Shown piece by piece: positions 34,001 to 45,300 of a stretch of DNA of 64,000 nucleotides. The stretch spans positions 41,171 through 105,170 of the forward strand of contig JAULBX010011656.1 in NCBI GenBank assembly GCA_032358255.1, given 5' to 3'. Source of the DNA: Heterotrichella gracilis (lineage: Eukaryota > Sar > Xanthophyceae > Tribonematales > Xanthonemataceae). The translations under genes were made by a program, and so were the position numbers. The first letter of the stretch is position 1, and each line of letters begins with the position of its first letter. The notes beneath the pieces were generated by a model that saw only the letters and a list, made by a program, of their open reading frames with translations, searched no databases and was not told the DNA's origin.

Positions 34001-34523
34001 GCAAAATCTGACCCCAGTTGATCACCTGTGATCTCAAATGATTTGCGCCCCGGCGCATGGGACGCTGCCACCTGGCAGCCATGTGACGTTGTGTCATCTA
34101 CATTTACCTTCCCACAGGCTGCCATACGAAACCCTAAACCCTAACCCCTGTGGCTGGTGCCCCCCGCAGGCTGCCTGGAACGCATCCAGACCCACCGCCG
34201 ATGCACGCCCCTCATCCCAGGCCGCACCCAACGGGGACGGCACGAGCTCAAGCGGGGACGAGGAAAATCACCCTCATCAGGGTGGAAACCCTAGAGAGGA
34301 GGAAAACCCTAGCAAGGGGGAGAACTCCACCAGGGAGCTGCTGGAGGCCATTGCTGGGCTGGGGGTGGCGCCGCGCACGCCGCCGCTGGTGGGGGGTGGG
34401 GTGCTGGTGGGGGAGGGGGGGGCGGAGGGGGCGGGGGTCCCCGTCTCCCACCCTCGGGTGCGGCGCGCGCATGCCGCCCAGGCCCTGGATGATGCCCTCT
34501 CGGGGTTCTTGGCACACACGTAG
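25058..34523 (+). CDS. MYND zinc-finger protein M2 (class I)
   Basis: Fifteen exons, about 1199 residues: 25058-25362, 25804-25998, 26453-26835, 27320-27517, 27809-27943, 28559-28725, 29324-29499, 29980-30268, 30525-30808, 31168-31440, 31821 to about 32137, 32514-32723, 33059-33203, 33520-33686, 34170-34523. Phases agree except at the end of exon 11, where GTTGGAG/GTACC is one base out of phase with exon 12, so another donor near 32110-32130 is likely used. It is collinear with M1: the same helical body, some M1 exons fused, and the same split MYND finger (CCYMHC in exon 13; KCARC, YCSKECQ and HKGGC in exon 14) at about residues 1018-1056. Exon 3 contains an Ala/Thr run of about 100 residues from a hexanucleotide repeat, absent from M1 and M5. 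The C-terminal tail is acidic then Gly/Val-rich and unlike that of M1. Probably an intracellular adaptor; function unknown. Confidence 0.85.
25615..25803 (+). repeat. Pseudo-exon copies upstream of M2 exon 2
   Basis: The exon 2 start (LTKCIQWLGRLDW in the true exon at 25804) recurs at about 25620-25690 with its own CTTGCAG acceptor, with changes and a frame break. A further bare acceptor copy (TTGCAGGGATGCC) lies at about 25752. CCCTAAA units in sense lie before each acceptor. Confidence 0.85.
26030..26195 (+). repeat. Pseudo-exon copies downstream of M2 exon 2
   Basis: The exon 2 end (CRRVAPSPAYLM plus donor GTGGGTGGCAGG) recurs twice, at about 26060-26110 and 26155-26205, each more degraded. 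TTTTAGGG-type units in sense separate the copies. Confidence 0.85.
26516..26812 (+). repeat. Translated CCACAG/GCTGAC hexanucleotide array in M2
   Basis: Degenerate hexamer array of about 300 bp that stays open in the M2 frame and encodes Ala-Thr repeats with scattered Asp/Glu. It begins after IYRPAIGALQCLAAMTPI and ends before STSAGEGDTGLQ. Both flanks match the M1 exon 3 context, so this is an insertion into an older exon. Confidence 0.85.
27945..28355 (+). repeat. G-rich minisatellite in M2 intron 5
   Basis: Four diverged copies (about 27945, 28140, 28215 and 28300) of a unit built on GGTGGGTGGGTG then GTGGGACCAGCTTACAAAG. The unit matches the end of exon 5 and its donor only loosely. The GGGTGGGTGGG strings could form G-quadruplexes. 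Confidence 0.7.
31485..31690. repeat. CCACAT/CCACAC hexanucleotide array in M2 intron 10
   Basis: Degenerate hexamer array of about 200 bp right after exon 10. It is related to the translated array in exon 3 and the one in the last M1 intron, but is intronic here. Confidence 0.85.
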
Positions 34524-35977
34524 GGTGTGGGGGAGTGAGGTGATGAGCAGACGCGGTGGTTGGGGAGTCGCCTATGGTTACACACACACACACATGCTTC
34601 AATGTATGCGGGCAGGTGGCCAACCTTCACCTTTGGAGGGGTGGTGTCCGTTGGTATTGACTGCATAGGTAGTAGGGCAGGCGGGGCAGAGCCGAAACTG
34701 AACAGTGGAGGTGAGGCTCAGGCGAGCATAAAACGTGGTCATTGATATACAGTGGAACCCATGGCAGCAGCAGCAAATAATTTATTTACTATACATAGGG
34801 GCGCATGCCGGCATCGACTTGCCGCTTTTGACGTACTTTTGCATAACTCTGTCCACTTGTGTTGGGTGAGCGTGTTATGCCCACCCTCGTACGACAGGCA
34901 TTGCACGGCATCTGGCATGCCAGGGGCCTCCCAGGTGAATTTGACTGTAACCCATTGCATGCGCGCCACTGGGTCGTTCGGGGCCAAAGAAGGGACGTAA
35001 GAAAGGAAGGGAGCGCCCAAAGGGCAGCGCTGTAGGCTCCAATGACTCTGCTGTGTGTTGTTCTTTCCTTTCGTTTCAATCCATAGATATCCAGACACAG
35101 CAGGGAGGATCCTCCCCCACACCACCCCACCATACCCCACCTGCTCACTTCCCCCTTATTCTCCGGACCTCCTTGTTAGTTTTAGAAGCACGATAAAGGG
35201 AAAAATAAAACTCCAATATTGGGCCATAAACGACGGGAAAAAGAAGACAGACAAAACCCCGCCAAAAGTGGGCGATAACCCCTAGGGTTTGGGGCTCGGC
35301 CAGTGACGCACCACAGCTTCGCAAACAGAGGTGGAGGGAAGCTCTCCTATTGTTTTATTGTTTCAAGCCGAACGCCTACACTGCAGCTGCAAGAAGGATA
35401 TTGCTGCCTCCGACCAGCATCACTTGGGGGAAGCATTGGTTGCTTGCTGTTTGATCATAAGCCGCGCGGTCTCCTGCATGCATGCCTCCTGCGTCTGATC
35501 TCGTGAATTATTCAAGGCGAACCAACGGCGAAGAAGCGTAAACGTTACCGAGCTGTCAGAGCGTGTATCCACTGCCGACAATATCTTCGGCGTAGAGTGC
35601 CCCAACCGGGCTGGTTGGTTTCCCTCGAGGTGTGTGATGGCTCTGGTGGTTTCCACAAGGTGCACTTGGCGCGTCCGAAAGGATGGGCGTGGCTATGAGA
35701 TGTACTATGAGTGGGCAACTGCCGAACTGACTGCCCGTACATCATGACAAAGGGCCTTGTGTATCTGTTGTCACCCATGCCCCAACTGCTCATTCCCCCA
35801 CCCAATTGCCTCGTCCAAGGAGAGGGAGCGTTCAAATGTGCTTTCGTGTGCTTGGTAGTTGACCTACAGCTTTGTTGCGACGTAGCCATACTTTTAAGCC
35901 CGTGCCGCGGCCCCACCAACCTCCCCAACCGTCCCTGCCCTACAGGATATTTTGACATGTTGGAGCGCTGAACCAAT
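34524..35977. other. Spacer between M2 and the membrane-protein gene
   Basis: This 1.45-kb stretch should hold the M2 3' UTR and the promoter of the next gene. A minus-strand open frame at 34739-35140 (133 codons) looks partly protein-like but has no recognisable motif or splice partner, so I do not call it. No structured RNA seen. Confidence 0.4.
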
Positions 35978-37832
35978 ATGGCACCTCCCGATCTACCCTC
36001 CACTCCACCCAGTCAAGAAGTGGACGGGCCAGGCTACCAGAGCCTGGTGTCATCAAGCCTGGGGACCATCTGGGCGGTGCACAGGGGCTCACTCTCCTCC
36101 CTCACCTCCAAGCTCCTCCCAGCACACACAGCAGATGCCCTCTTCCAGCTCTTCTGCGACCTGCGGGCCAACTCCCCCAAGGATGCCAAGTTCTGGCAGA
36201 GGCACGCCAGCGCCCTGACCCCACACACCCTACGAGGGTACCTGGCGCTGGCGGCAGCAGTCCTGCTGGGCTCTGGCGCCCTGGCGGGGGTCCTGGGGGC
36301 GGTGGTGGCCTGCTGCCTCCTGATCCTCTTCGCCTCACTCAGCGTGGCGGTGTCAGTGTCAGTGCTCCTGGGCCTCATACTTGGAGGCTTGGGCATCGGA
36401 CTGGCAGTGCTGTCCACCATAGCCTGCCTATCAGCCTTGGGGGTGGGGGCGGCCTACTTGTGGGCTGATGGTGCAGCACTAGCCCTCAGGCTGGTCAAGA
36501 AGCTAGTTTTTGGGATCACCGGCAGCAGCCCGGGGATTGATGGTGGTCCCCAAGCAGCCAAGGCGATCATGCCAGCAGAGCCCAGCGCAGCCGGCAGCGA
36601 TGCAGGTGCACCTGCCACAGTGCAGGGCGAGGGCGGCTCCCCCATCCCACAGGACAAGACCGGCAACCACACCGCCGCCGCGCAGCCAAAGCCGCAGCCA
36701 AAGCCAGCCTACACGCCCCTGTTCCCACCCACAGAGGCGCCCAGCGTGGCCCATCAGTACCACTACCCCATCCCCCCTGCCGCACAGCCAATCATACAGC
36801 CCCGCCGCGTGTCACCCACGGGTCGGCCCCAGCGGCGCTCCTTCCAGCGCGACTCACCCCCCCGCACCTTCAGCACCCCCGCCCCCGCATCCTTTGCACA
36901 GCCCCAAGCAGACATGGCGCTCTCGCCCCCACAGCCCATCCGCACCCCACACGTGGTGGTCCATCCCGGGGCTGAGGAGGTTCTTCCCCCCTCGGCGTTC
37001 GCCTCCCCAGAAGCCCAGCAAGCCCAGCTGGCGGCTTCAGAGACCTCGTCTTCAGCGGGGATCCCCACCCCGGGTACGACAGAAAGCGGGTCCCTCCTTG
37101 CCTCGTCTTCCCCCTTGTTCAAGGACGGGATCACTGGTGCCGCCTCAGTTGAATCCTTCCACTCCTCTTCCTCCAATGAAAGGTTGGCACCTTGTGAGTC
37201 CTTTCCCTGTGCCCCTGTGTGCTTGGTTACCCTTGTACATATCCTCAGGGTTTGTAGCTCTGCCACACTTTTTACTGCGTCTTCCCTAAAGTTGCTGACC
37301 CCTGCTGGGCCTGTTGCTTGTTTTCCCTTGCACAGTTCCCTAGCTTTGCAGTTCTTTCCCAGCCACTTCATGTGCGCTCCCCCCTTACCTGGTTTGCCTT
37401 GCCGTATCTTCCTCTGAGTATTTGCGTGGGGTTTTTAAGTATCCTTCCCTGTTCTTTCGCATACACCCTTGCTTCTGTCCAGACAATGCCTGGTTGTTTA
37501 CTGGCAAAGTAACGCGGCGGGGGCCACATCCCCCCTCTAGGTTGCCACCCGTCACCCTTACTGTAGAGCTGTGTATTGAAACCCTGATCCCTAAGCCTTT
37601 AACCCTTAATCAACGCGCTTCTTCCTCGCACCACAGGCTGGCACCCGTCACTCCCACCCCAGAGCTGTCCAAAATTGGGCGGGCAGGGAGCATCGACTCC
37701 CCCGCTTCTGGCCGCAAAGCAGGCGCAAGGGGCAGCAGGGGCGCCAGTCGGAGCATGAGCACCAACCTGGCCAGCCTGAGTAACCTGGGGATCCCCATGA
37801 CGGGGGGGATGCAGTCCCCATGCCGCTGGTAG
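35978..37832 (+). CDS. Membrane protein with long hydrophobic block and Pro-rich tail
   Basis: Exon 1 is 35978-37182 and exon 2 is 37637-37832; they join in phase (SSSSNE-R-LAPVTPTPE) to give 466 residues. Residues 88-162 are almost continuously hydrophobic and Ala/Gly/Leu/Val-rich, enough for three to four membrane passes or two hairpins. An amphipathic-looking stretch precedes them. From about residue 185 to the end the chain is Pro/Ala/Ser/Gln-rich and probably disordered and cytosolic. This resembles lipid-droplet hairpin proteins (promethin/LDAF1, oleosin-like), but the oleosin proline knot is not visible, so the assignment is only a suggestion. Unspliced, the frame would run to a stop at 37417 with a Cys/Leu-rich end. 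A degenerate copy of the exon 2 start lies inside the intron. Confidence 0.72.
37526..37580 (+). repeat. Pseudo-exon copy of the exon 2 start
   Basis: About 100 bp before the true acceptor, the intron holds CCCTCTAG then GTTGCCACCCGTCACCC, a diverged copy of the exon 2 start (GCTGGCACCCGTCACTCC). The copy soon meets AACCCTGATCCCT-type telomere-like sequence. Confidence 0.75.
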
Positions 37833-39305
37833 GGGGAGTGAGGTTTTGTGGGGGGGAAATGAGCCACCGCAGCCTGCGCTCCCCTTGCGGGGGTGATAGG
37901 GGGCTGGGAGCTACCCGCCACGGGTGGTGCGCCTTGCTGGCGCGGGTGGTTGGAAGGTGGATGGAGCCCATATTGGGTGGTTTTCACTGCCCTTGTGGGT
38001 GGTGAGGAGGGAGGGGGGTATTTACTAGGGCAGCCTGCGCTGCCGTTACTGGTAGGAGGGGAGTGGGGAATACCCACCAGGGGTGATTTGCACTGCTATT
38101 GCGGGGGGTAAGGGGGTGGACGTATCCACTCTCCTGCCGGGGGGGGAGTGGAGGTGGGGAGTCAAGAATGGGGTGGTGGGTGTGCGCCTCCAAAATTGTG
38201 TGTTTTTCTTAGTATGGCGCGTATGGGTGGAGAATGTAGCATGGGTGGGTGAATGGGTGGGTGGTGGTGCCTGTAAGGCACAATCTGCTCGCTCAGGGTA
38301 TTGTTCCTGGCAACTTGGGTCCAGGTTTTGGGAGGGGGAAAGTGACAGCTATATTTAGCCTGCCTGGCATCTTCCTTGTTGAGTCTTCCTTGTGTGTTTG
38401 TTGCCTTTGATAGTGTGTGCCAGTAGCCGCTGGTAGATATGCCAGGTAGTGTATTAAACTGTTAGGTAGTCAATCGTATGTGTCCCAAGCACACACCGTT
38501 ATAATTCCACTTCTCAAGAGAACGCAGCAACAGGACGCATACTATGTTGTGCACTTTTTACCAGGCTCAGCGACTTTTTAGTACTAACGGATGCCTTCAT
38601 TGTGGCAGGTTGTATGCGTATGCAATATCCTTGTCGCGTGAGCTTACCAGCTTACAAATCGTAGCAAAACATATTTTTGTTCTAATGACAACCCTCATAA
38701 TAGGCTTGGATTTCCAGCCAATGGTGATAACACAGGAGATAATGGTGATATATGACAGGTATTTTTTAAATATTAAAGGTCGATGGTCGATGGCATTCCA
38801 GTAGTTGAAGACGATGGTTCAGTAGTTGATGTTCCAGCATACATTTTTTGTCCTTTTGACGGTAGCCTCATGGTAGGCGTGGAAACAAGGCCAAGTAGTG
38901 GGCCAGGTATGGTGGTAGTGTGAGGGAAATGAAGAAGGACAGTATGTTTCAGCCCATTGATGCACATCCGTTTCTCAGTTTGCTCTGTCCATGTTCTACC
39001 TCTTCCAACCTTCAAAGTTCTCACATATTTGCTCTGCCTTCAGACGACAAACTACCAATGTTGTTGTACCACTCACGACGTTTTTATGAAATAAAATTGA
39101 ACTTTTAATATCCTGCCTACGAGTAGATTGTGGATGGGAGGTTGTCACTCAACGCCTGGGCTGAATTTGGAAGGTGCTGACAATATCACATGTAAGCTGA
39201 GAGGGCAAACCTATCAGTAGTCGGACTCCACAATGGGGGTGACACTGTGAGCAAAACTCACATGTTACCCATTGGAAGAAATGCCGAGTCGAGTACCAAG
39301 CTGCC
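37833..39305. other. Convergent spacer with G-rich minisatellite
   Basis: Both neighbours are transcribed into this stretch. At about 37850-38160 a G-rich unit of 70-150 bp (GCAGCCTGCGCT then GGGGGTGATAGG-like) recurs three times in diverged form. From about 38500 the sequence becomes distinctly AT-richer than the rest of the window. I see no convincing gene. Confidence 0.45.
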
Positions 39306-42300
39306 CTAATCACCTTTGCTTGCCGCCAGCCGCGTCTCCCTGTGAGCCGCCTTGTGCTGCCGCCAGTGCTGGTTCTGGCAGTTGGTGCTGCAGTAGCGAG
39401 CTTTGCCGCAGGGGCACTTGCGCAGAGTCACGCCACCCCCTGCTGCAGCGCCGCACGCGCTGCAAGTGCGCCGCTTGGACTGCTGCATGGGTCCACCCCT
39501 GACCCCCCCGCGAGGGTCTGAGGAGGGGTCACTCGGTGCGCCATCCAGGCCTCGTGAGCTTGGCGTTTGGCCCTCCAGCGGCGGCCACAGCGGCGCATTG
39601 CTGCAGTATGCGGTCAGGTGCACGCCATCGTCTTGCAATGCACCAAATGCGGCATACAGCACACAGGCGTGCTCCATCCACTGCGGCGCGTCTGGAGGGG
39701 GTGCCAAGCACTGCTGCGCCACCGCCACCAGCACCTGGCGCTGGATTGCGCGGGGGATCCCGCTAGGCGCTGGTTCCAGCTCCACTGCCTGCCATTCGCC
39801 CCAGCGCACCACCACAGCGCCACTTGGCAAGTGGTCCTGCACCCGTGGCTGGTACTGCGGGCAGGTGTGGTGGTGAGTGAGTGGGTATCCTGTTGATAAA
39901 CATTTTTAAAATTTAATCCGCGGTGCAATCTAAGGATGCATCCTGCATGTACTCAGGCACTTGTTGCTGGGGATCCCCATCCCCATCCACAAGGCAGTGA
40001 CTGTCACACAAGCGCTACACCGCACATTTAACACTAATCCTAAAACCCTAGCTCTATAAACCCCTAAACCCTACTGGCTCAACAACCGCAGTGCAGCGCT
40101 TCAACACAACCCCTGCCACGTGGCTCCATGTTAGGGTTTAGGGTTTAGGGCGCCCTACCGCTGCAATAGAACGCCACTCCCTGCTGAGGACCAATGCGGT
40201 GACCAGCCCCCGCATGGCAGGTGGGGTGTCCACGTAGCGCACACAATGCACCACAGCGCTGCAGCTGGCCCCACCTGGCAGCGCCACCTCCATGTGGTGG
40301 GTGGTGGGGCCCCGCAGCAGCCCTGACCACTGCTCGTGGCACACGCGCTGCATCATGCGGCACATGCGGGAGGCCTGTGGGGCACGCAGTGAAGGTTTGA
40401 GAGGTCTCCCACCATCTTGGAAACACAGTTGAATAATAGCACATATTGCGCCTTCTTGCGCCCCGCACCTTGTCCTCCCAGTTGCTGCCTATGCGCCACG
40501 TGGCACTGGCTGACTCCCACACCACATCGCCAGGTGGCAGTGCAGGATCCACCTGCACAGCCAGCTGCCACGCACCGGGCCCCTCCCCAGGCGGGGGAGG
40601 GGCCTGGGAGCCTGCACACCAGCAGCAGGTCAGAGGGTGAAGCTTAGGGTGTAGGGTTTGGGTCTAAGGGTGTAAGAGTCTAGGGCAGAGTCTGCGCACC
40701 AGCAGCAGGTCAGAGGGTGAAGCTTAGGGTGTAGGGTTTGGGTCTAGGGTGTAAGAGTCTAGGGCAGAGTCTGCGCACCAGCAGCAGGTCAGAGGGCATA
40801 GGTTAATATTTGGGGTGTAGGGTTTTGGGTGTAGGGTTTTGGGTCTAGGGTTTGGAGTCTAGGGCAGAGCCTGCGCACCAGCAGCACATCACTGGTGGGG
40901 ACAGGGGTGCGAGCTTGCACAACTAACAGGTGAGGGCAAGGAGCTGGTGAGGGGTTGTGCACTGATCATGAACAGATTATCAACGGAGCAACCCTAAACC
41001 CAAACCCTCTCTGAAATCACTGCGCGCACCTCTCTCCCTCCTTACCAGCTGTATGACCCTAAACCCTAGATCTAAACCTAACCCCCTCCCTGAGGTCACC
41101 ACACCCACCTGTCTGCCCCCTTGCCAGCTGTACGACCCTGCACAGTGCCCCCCACATGTGCCACAGGTTGGGGCGCAGCTCACACTCCGATTGGTGCAGC
41201 AGGTACCTGGCAGGAGCACATGGAATGGCATGTGATCAATTTTGATTACATGTGATGATTTGTGACAATATTTGATGACAAGTGATCAGATGTAATAATG
41301 CAGCCTGATCGGCGCACCAGGCACCTAGGAGGAGCACATGATATTGGATGATGTGCGATTTCATGTGATGATGTGCAATTCTATGTGATGAGGTGCAATT
41401 GCATGTGATGACGTGTGATCAGAGTCTGGGGAGCATCAGGCGCCTGAGGAGCACATGCTGCATCCTCACATCTAATCACACGTCATTACAAAAAATACAT
41501 TTCATCACACTATCATCCCTGGGAAGTGCACATGCTGCATTCATGCCGTATGACCTGAACCACGTATGTGCTTATGACAATATGCATGGCACCCCCCCTG
41601 CCCCAGCACACACAATACACCCACCTGAGCGCCTCCCCCATGACCCTCACATCGTCATACACCCCCTGCGCCGCCTCCACATCCCCCTCCACCACCATGT
41701 CCCACAGGCACTCCTCCACTAGTTGCCCCAGGGTTGCGGGGGGTTGCGGGGACAGGCGGGACCATTCTCGGGGCCAGGGGGGGCTGCCCAAGAAGATTGA
41801 AGTTCCTCCCGGGTACAGGTAGGTGATAGCCAACTCCACATCCATTCCCCTGCACAGCACGCAACAACCCTAAACACTAGACCCTAGATGGTGCCAACTT
41901 CACATCCATTCCCCTGCACAGCACGCAACAACCCTACTCCTTAGACCCTACATCCTAGATGGTGCCAACTTCACATCCATCCCCCTGCACAGCACGCAAC
42001 AACCCTAATCCTTAGACCCTAGACCCTAGATGGTGCCAACTTCACATCCATTCCCCTGCACAGCAGGCAACAACCCTACTCCTTAGACCCTAGACCCTAA
42101 ATGGTGCCAATTGCACACCCACCCCCCTGCACAGCACGCAAGGGGAATGGTGGCGCTGCGTAAAAAGCCAGCATATCACCGGAAACGCTCTCCTGCCCTA
42201 AACCCTGCACCAGAACCTAGACCAAAACCTACCCGCTGCTCAGTATGGTCCCAATGAGGCGCGTGAACCCCGTCCCCTACCTTAAACCCTAAACCCTAGC

Positions 42301-45300
42301 CCAAACCCTAGCACCTACCCGCTGCTCAGGATGGTCCCGATGAGGCGCGTGAACCCCGAGCGGTGCATGAGGTGGGTCAGCGGCGTGGTGGGCCAGGCGG
42401 ACTGCGCAGCCTTGCCTTCTGGCAAGGTGCGCACAAGCAGCCCTGCGTGACAGGTGCGGGCGAATCTGCAGAATGCCATGGGGGTGCCGCCTTGCAGCCC
42501 AGTGAACCAGACGTTGGCTGCATTGTATGCCTCAAATAGCCTCCTCAACCCGGCGCAGGTTGGCTCCAGGACCCTGGTCTGCATGTAGGGATTAGGGTTT
42601 CATTGTGTAAGGATTTAGGGTTTGTGAGGATGGCACCAGGGCCTAGTCTGCGTGGGCAAGGGGTGTGTGGCCGAATGAGCAAAAAGCATGCATTACCCCA
42701 TCATTTGTATAACCCTTGCTACCCCCCGTCCATCCTCCCACAATTCCATCCGCACCTCCACCACCCGCTCCGCCACCTGCCCATCGGCGTACATCTGCAG
42801 CAACACGCGCAGCGCCTTGGCAGAAACAACCGTTGGATCTTTATCATAATTACTGAAGTGGTCCTGTCCCTCCACATGCAACGCCCTGGCTGCGCCCTCG
42901 TAGGTTGCGGGCGCCACCAGCCAGGGCACCGCCACCGCCAGCGCGTGTGCGTGCTCGGTGCGTGGGTTGGTCCCGGGGATGCGCAGCCGGGCCTCGTTGC
43001 GCGCAACCCGGCCTACCAAACGCACCTGCGCGGCGGGAAAAGAAACGATTGTAAGAACATTGCTTCTTCCCCAAAACAAGCGTAAACAATGCAACAGAAT
43101 CAATTACTGAAGCAAAATGCAATGGTAATTAATAGACTTGCGTCTGAGAGGCATGGCAACCTTTGCTTCACAATAATGATTATCTGCATGATATCCATTA
43201 CCATGTGCCTGGTCCTCTCAAATTACCTGCACTAGGACGTTGGCGTCGGCGTGTTGCAGGCACGCAAACTGCATGGCCTCCACGCCCATCATCGGCACCT
43301 GGCACACACCCGCGATGTCTCCCACAAGCTGGCAGTAGCGCCCGTAGCACACCTCCCCAAACCTCTTCTGGGACCGTCCGAACAAGGGTGGGTGGTCGCC
43401 TCCGGAAAATGTGCGGGGTAGTGCGTAGAGGGTGGGCAGCAGGCGGGCGTGCCTGCGCACCAAGGCGTCGCCCTCCTGCGGGGACACACTTGTTTATATT
43501 TCATAATCGACGTAATGTTTGTTTGCTCGCAGGAGGGCTATTCAAAGGTAATGGAGTAGCCCTCCTGCGAGCAAACAAACAGTACTTCGATTATGGTTGT
43601 GGAATACTATTTCATTCATGAATGTGGGATGTGTCGTATCATGCGATTTTTTCCCCCCTTGCTCCAGGGCAGGCGCGATTTCCCTACACTGACCTGAATG
43701 GTGTGCATCACATGTGTTCTAGAAACTTGATTGACAACCTCACTGTCGGCCCCCACAACCATTTCATGTGACTCTTCCATGCATTTAATGCATTTAGTTG
43801 CGTGACGCCCCCCCCCTGTGGCTGGCAGCATATGAAATTGAACAGCAGGGGGATGAGCCTCAAAACCACGCAATCCTTGCATGGGATGAGATGCGTCCCC
43901 GCATCCCCACGCGCCACCTTATCCACCAGCGCCACTGTGAGGGAAGCCGCCGCATCCATCGCCCCCGCCCCGACCAACCACCTGCAGGGTTTAGGGTTTA
44001 GGGTTTAGGGTTAGGGTTGTGGGGTCAGCTACACCCGCCCTGCCCAGCCACCTGCAGGGTTTTGGGTTTAGGGTTTTGGGGTCCGCTACACCCGCCCTGC
44101 CCAGCCACCTGGAGGGTTTAGGGTTTAGGGTTTTGGGGTCAGCTACACCCGCCCTGGCCAACCACCTGCAGGGACCAACATTTTGGTTAAACCTTTCTGG
44201 AGTAATAAAAAATAATTTAAAAATGCATGCTCTGACTGCGGCGCAACGTAACCACGCCGCCGCGTCCACACAGATGTTATGTAATGGCATGTAACATTTT
44301 TTTTGGTCGAACAAAGAGTTAGACCTTTTCAGAGTAATCAAATGAGTGTCGTGAGGGTAACAACCTGAAATTATTTGCAGACCTGAAACCATTTGCAAGT
44401 TCAGATGGTGGGGTTGCACCTTTCTTGCCAGTACTGTAACGCTTCAACACACAAAGAAACCCACAAAAATATAACGCAAATGGGATGAACTGGGTTTGAT
44501 GTAATGCACATGGATATACCTTATCATATGAATGTGGTTTACCGTAGTATGTAAAAACGCGACAGAAAGAACAGCTATGCGTTAGAGCTCTTAACGGGAA
44601 CCAATGCAATGCAGTGCGCCCCACCTGCATGCCCTGACTGCGGCGGGGTTGGCTCGAGACGCCGTGTCCCGCACCTCCGCAATTACGTGTGAGTCCATGA
44701 GCAGCTCCTGGTGGTGTGCGGGGAACAGGGTGGTGCGCAGGAGCTCCGCGTCATACCAGTCCTTGCCACTGGGGTGAGCTGCAATGTGAATGGTAAATGG
44801 TATATAAATGATATATAAATGGCATGTGTAAATGGTATATGTAAATGGTATCTAATTGGTATGTGTAAAAGATCAGTGAGCAGCAATATGAAGGGTATAT
44901 ATATATGGCATGTGCAATTGATCAGTGATAGTTTACAAATGGTGAATGGTACAGTCTAGTTAATACTTGATAGTTGGTAAATGGTAAATGGCAGAGGTAA
45001 ATGGGTAGATGGTACCCAAATGATGTAATGTACTGTACGCCTGTATGTATGCCTGTGAATGGTATTGAGTACGCCTGGTTACAATATAACTGGGTGCTGG
45101 ATACTGGGAGAACATTAATATATTATATATTCTTTTATAATAATTATGTTATATATCTATTTATATAATGTTCTCCCAGATTCTAGCTGCTAACAGGTCA
45201 CATACACGCATGCCCGCAACACAGACTCATTCGAAATGACCATCATCATTAATGATCCTTTTCCTCCTTGCTCATGCGGCGCCAAGCAGGTTCACCCTGG

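Noticed and set aside
34739-35140. 133-codon minus-strand frame after M2
   Set aside because: Partly protein-like composition, but no motif, no paralog and no splice partner.
35545-36003. 152-codon minus-strand frame
   Set aside because: Overlaps the start of the membrane-protein gene on the other strand and reads like an antisense shadow.
38544-39024. Short open frames in the AT-richer spacer on both strands
   Set aside because: No conserved-looking motifs; AT-rich chance frames in a convergent 3' region.
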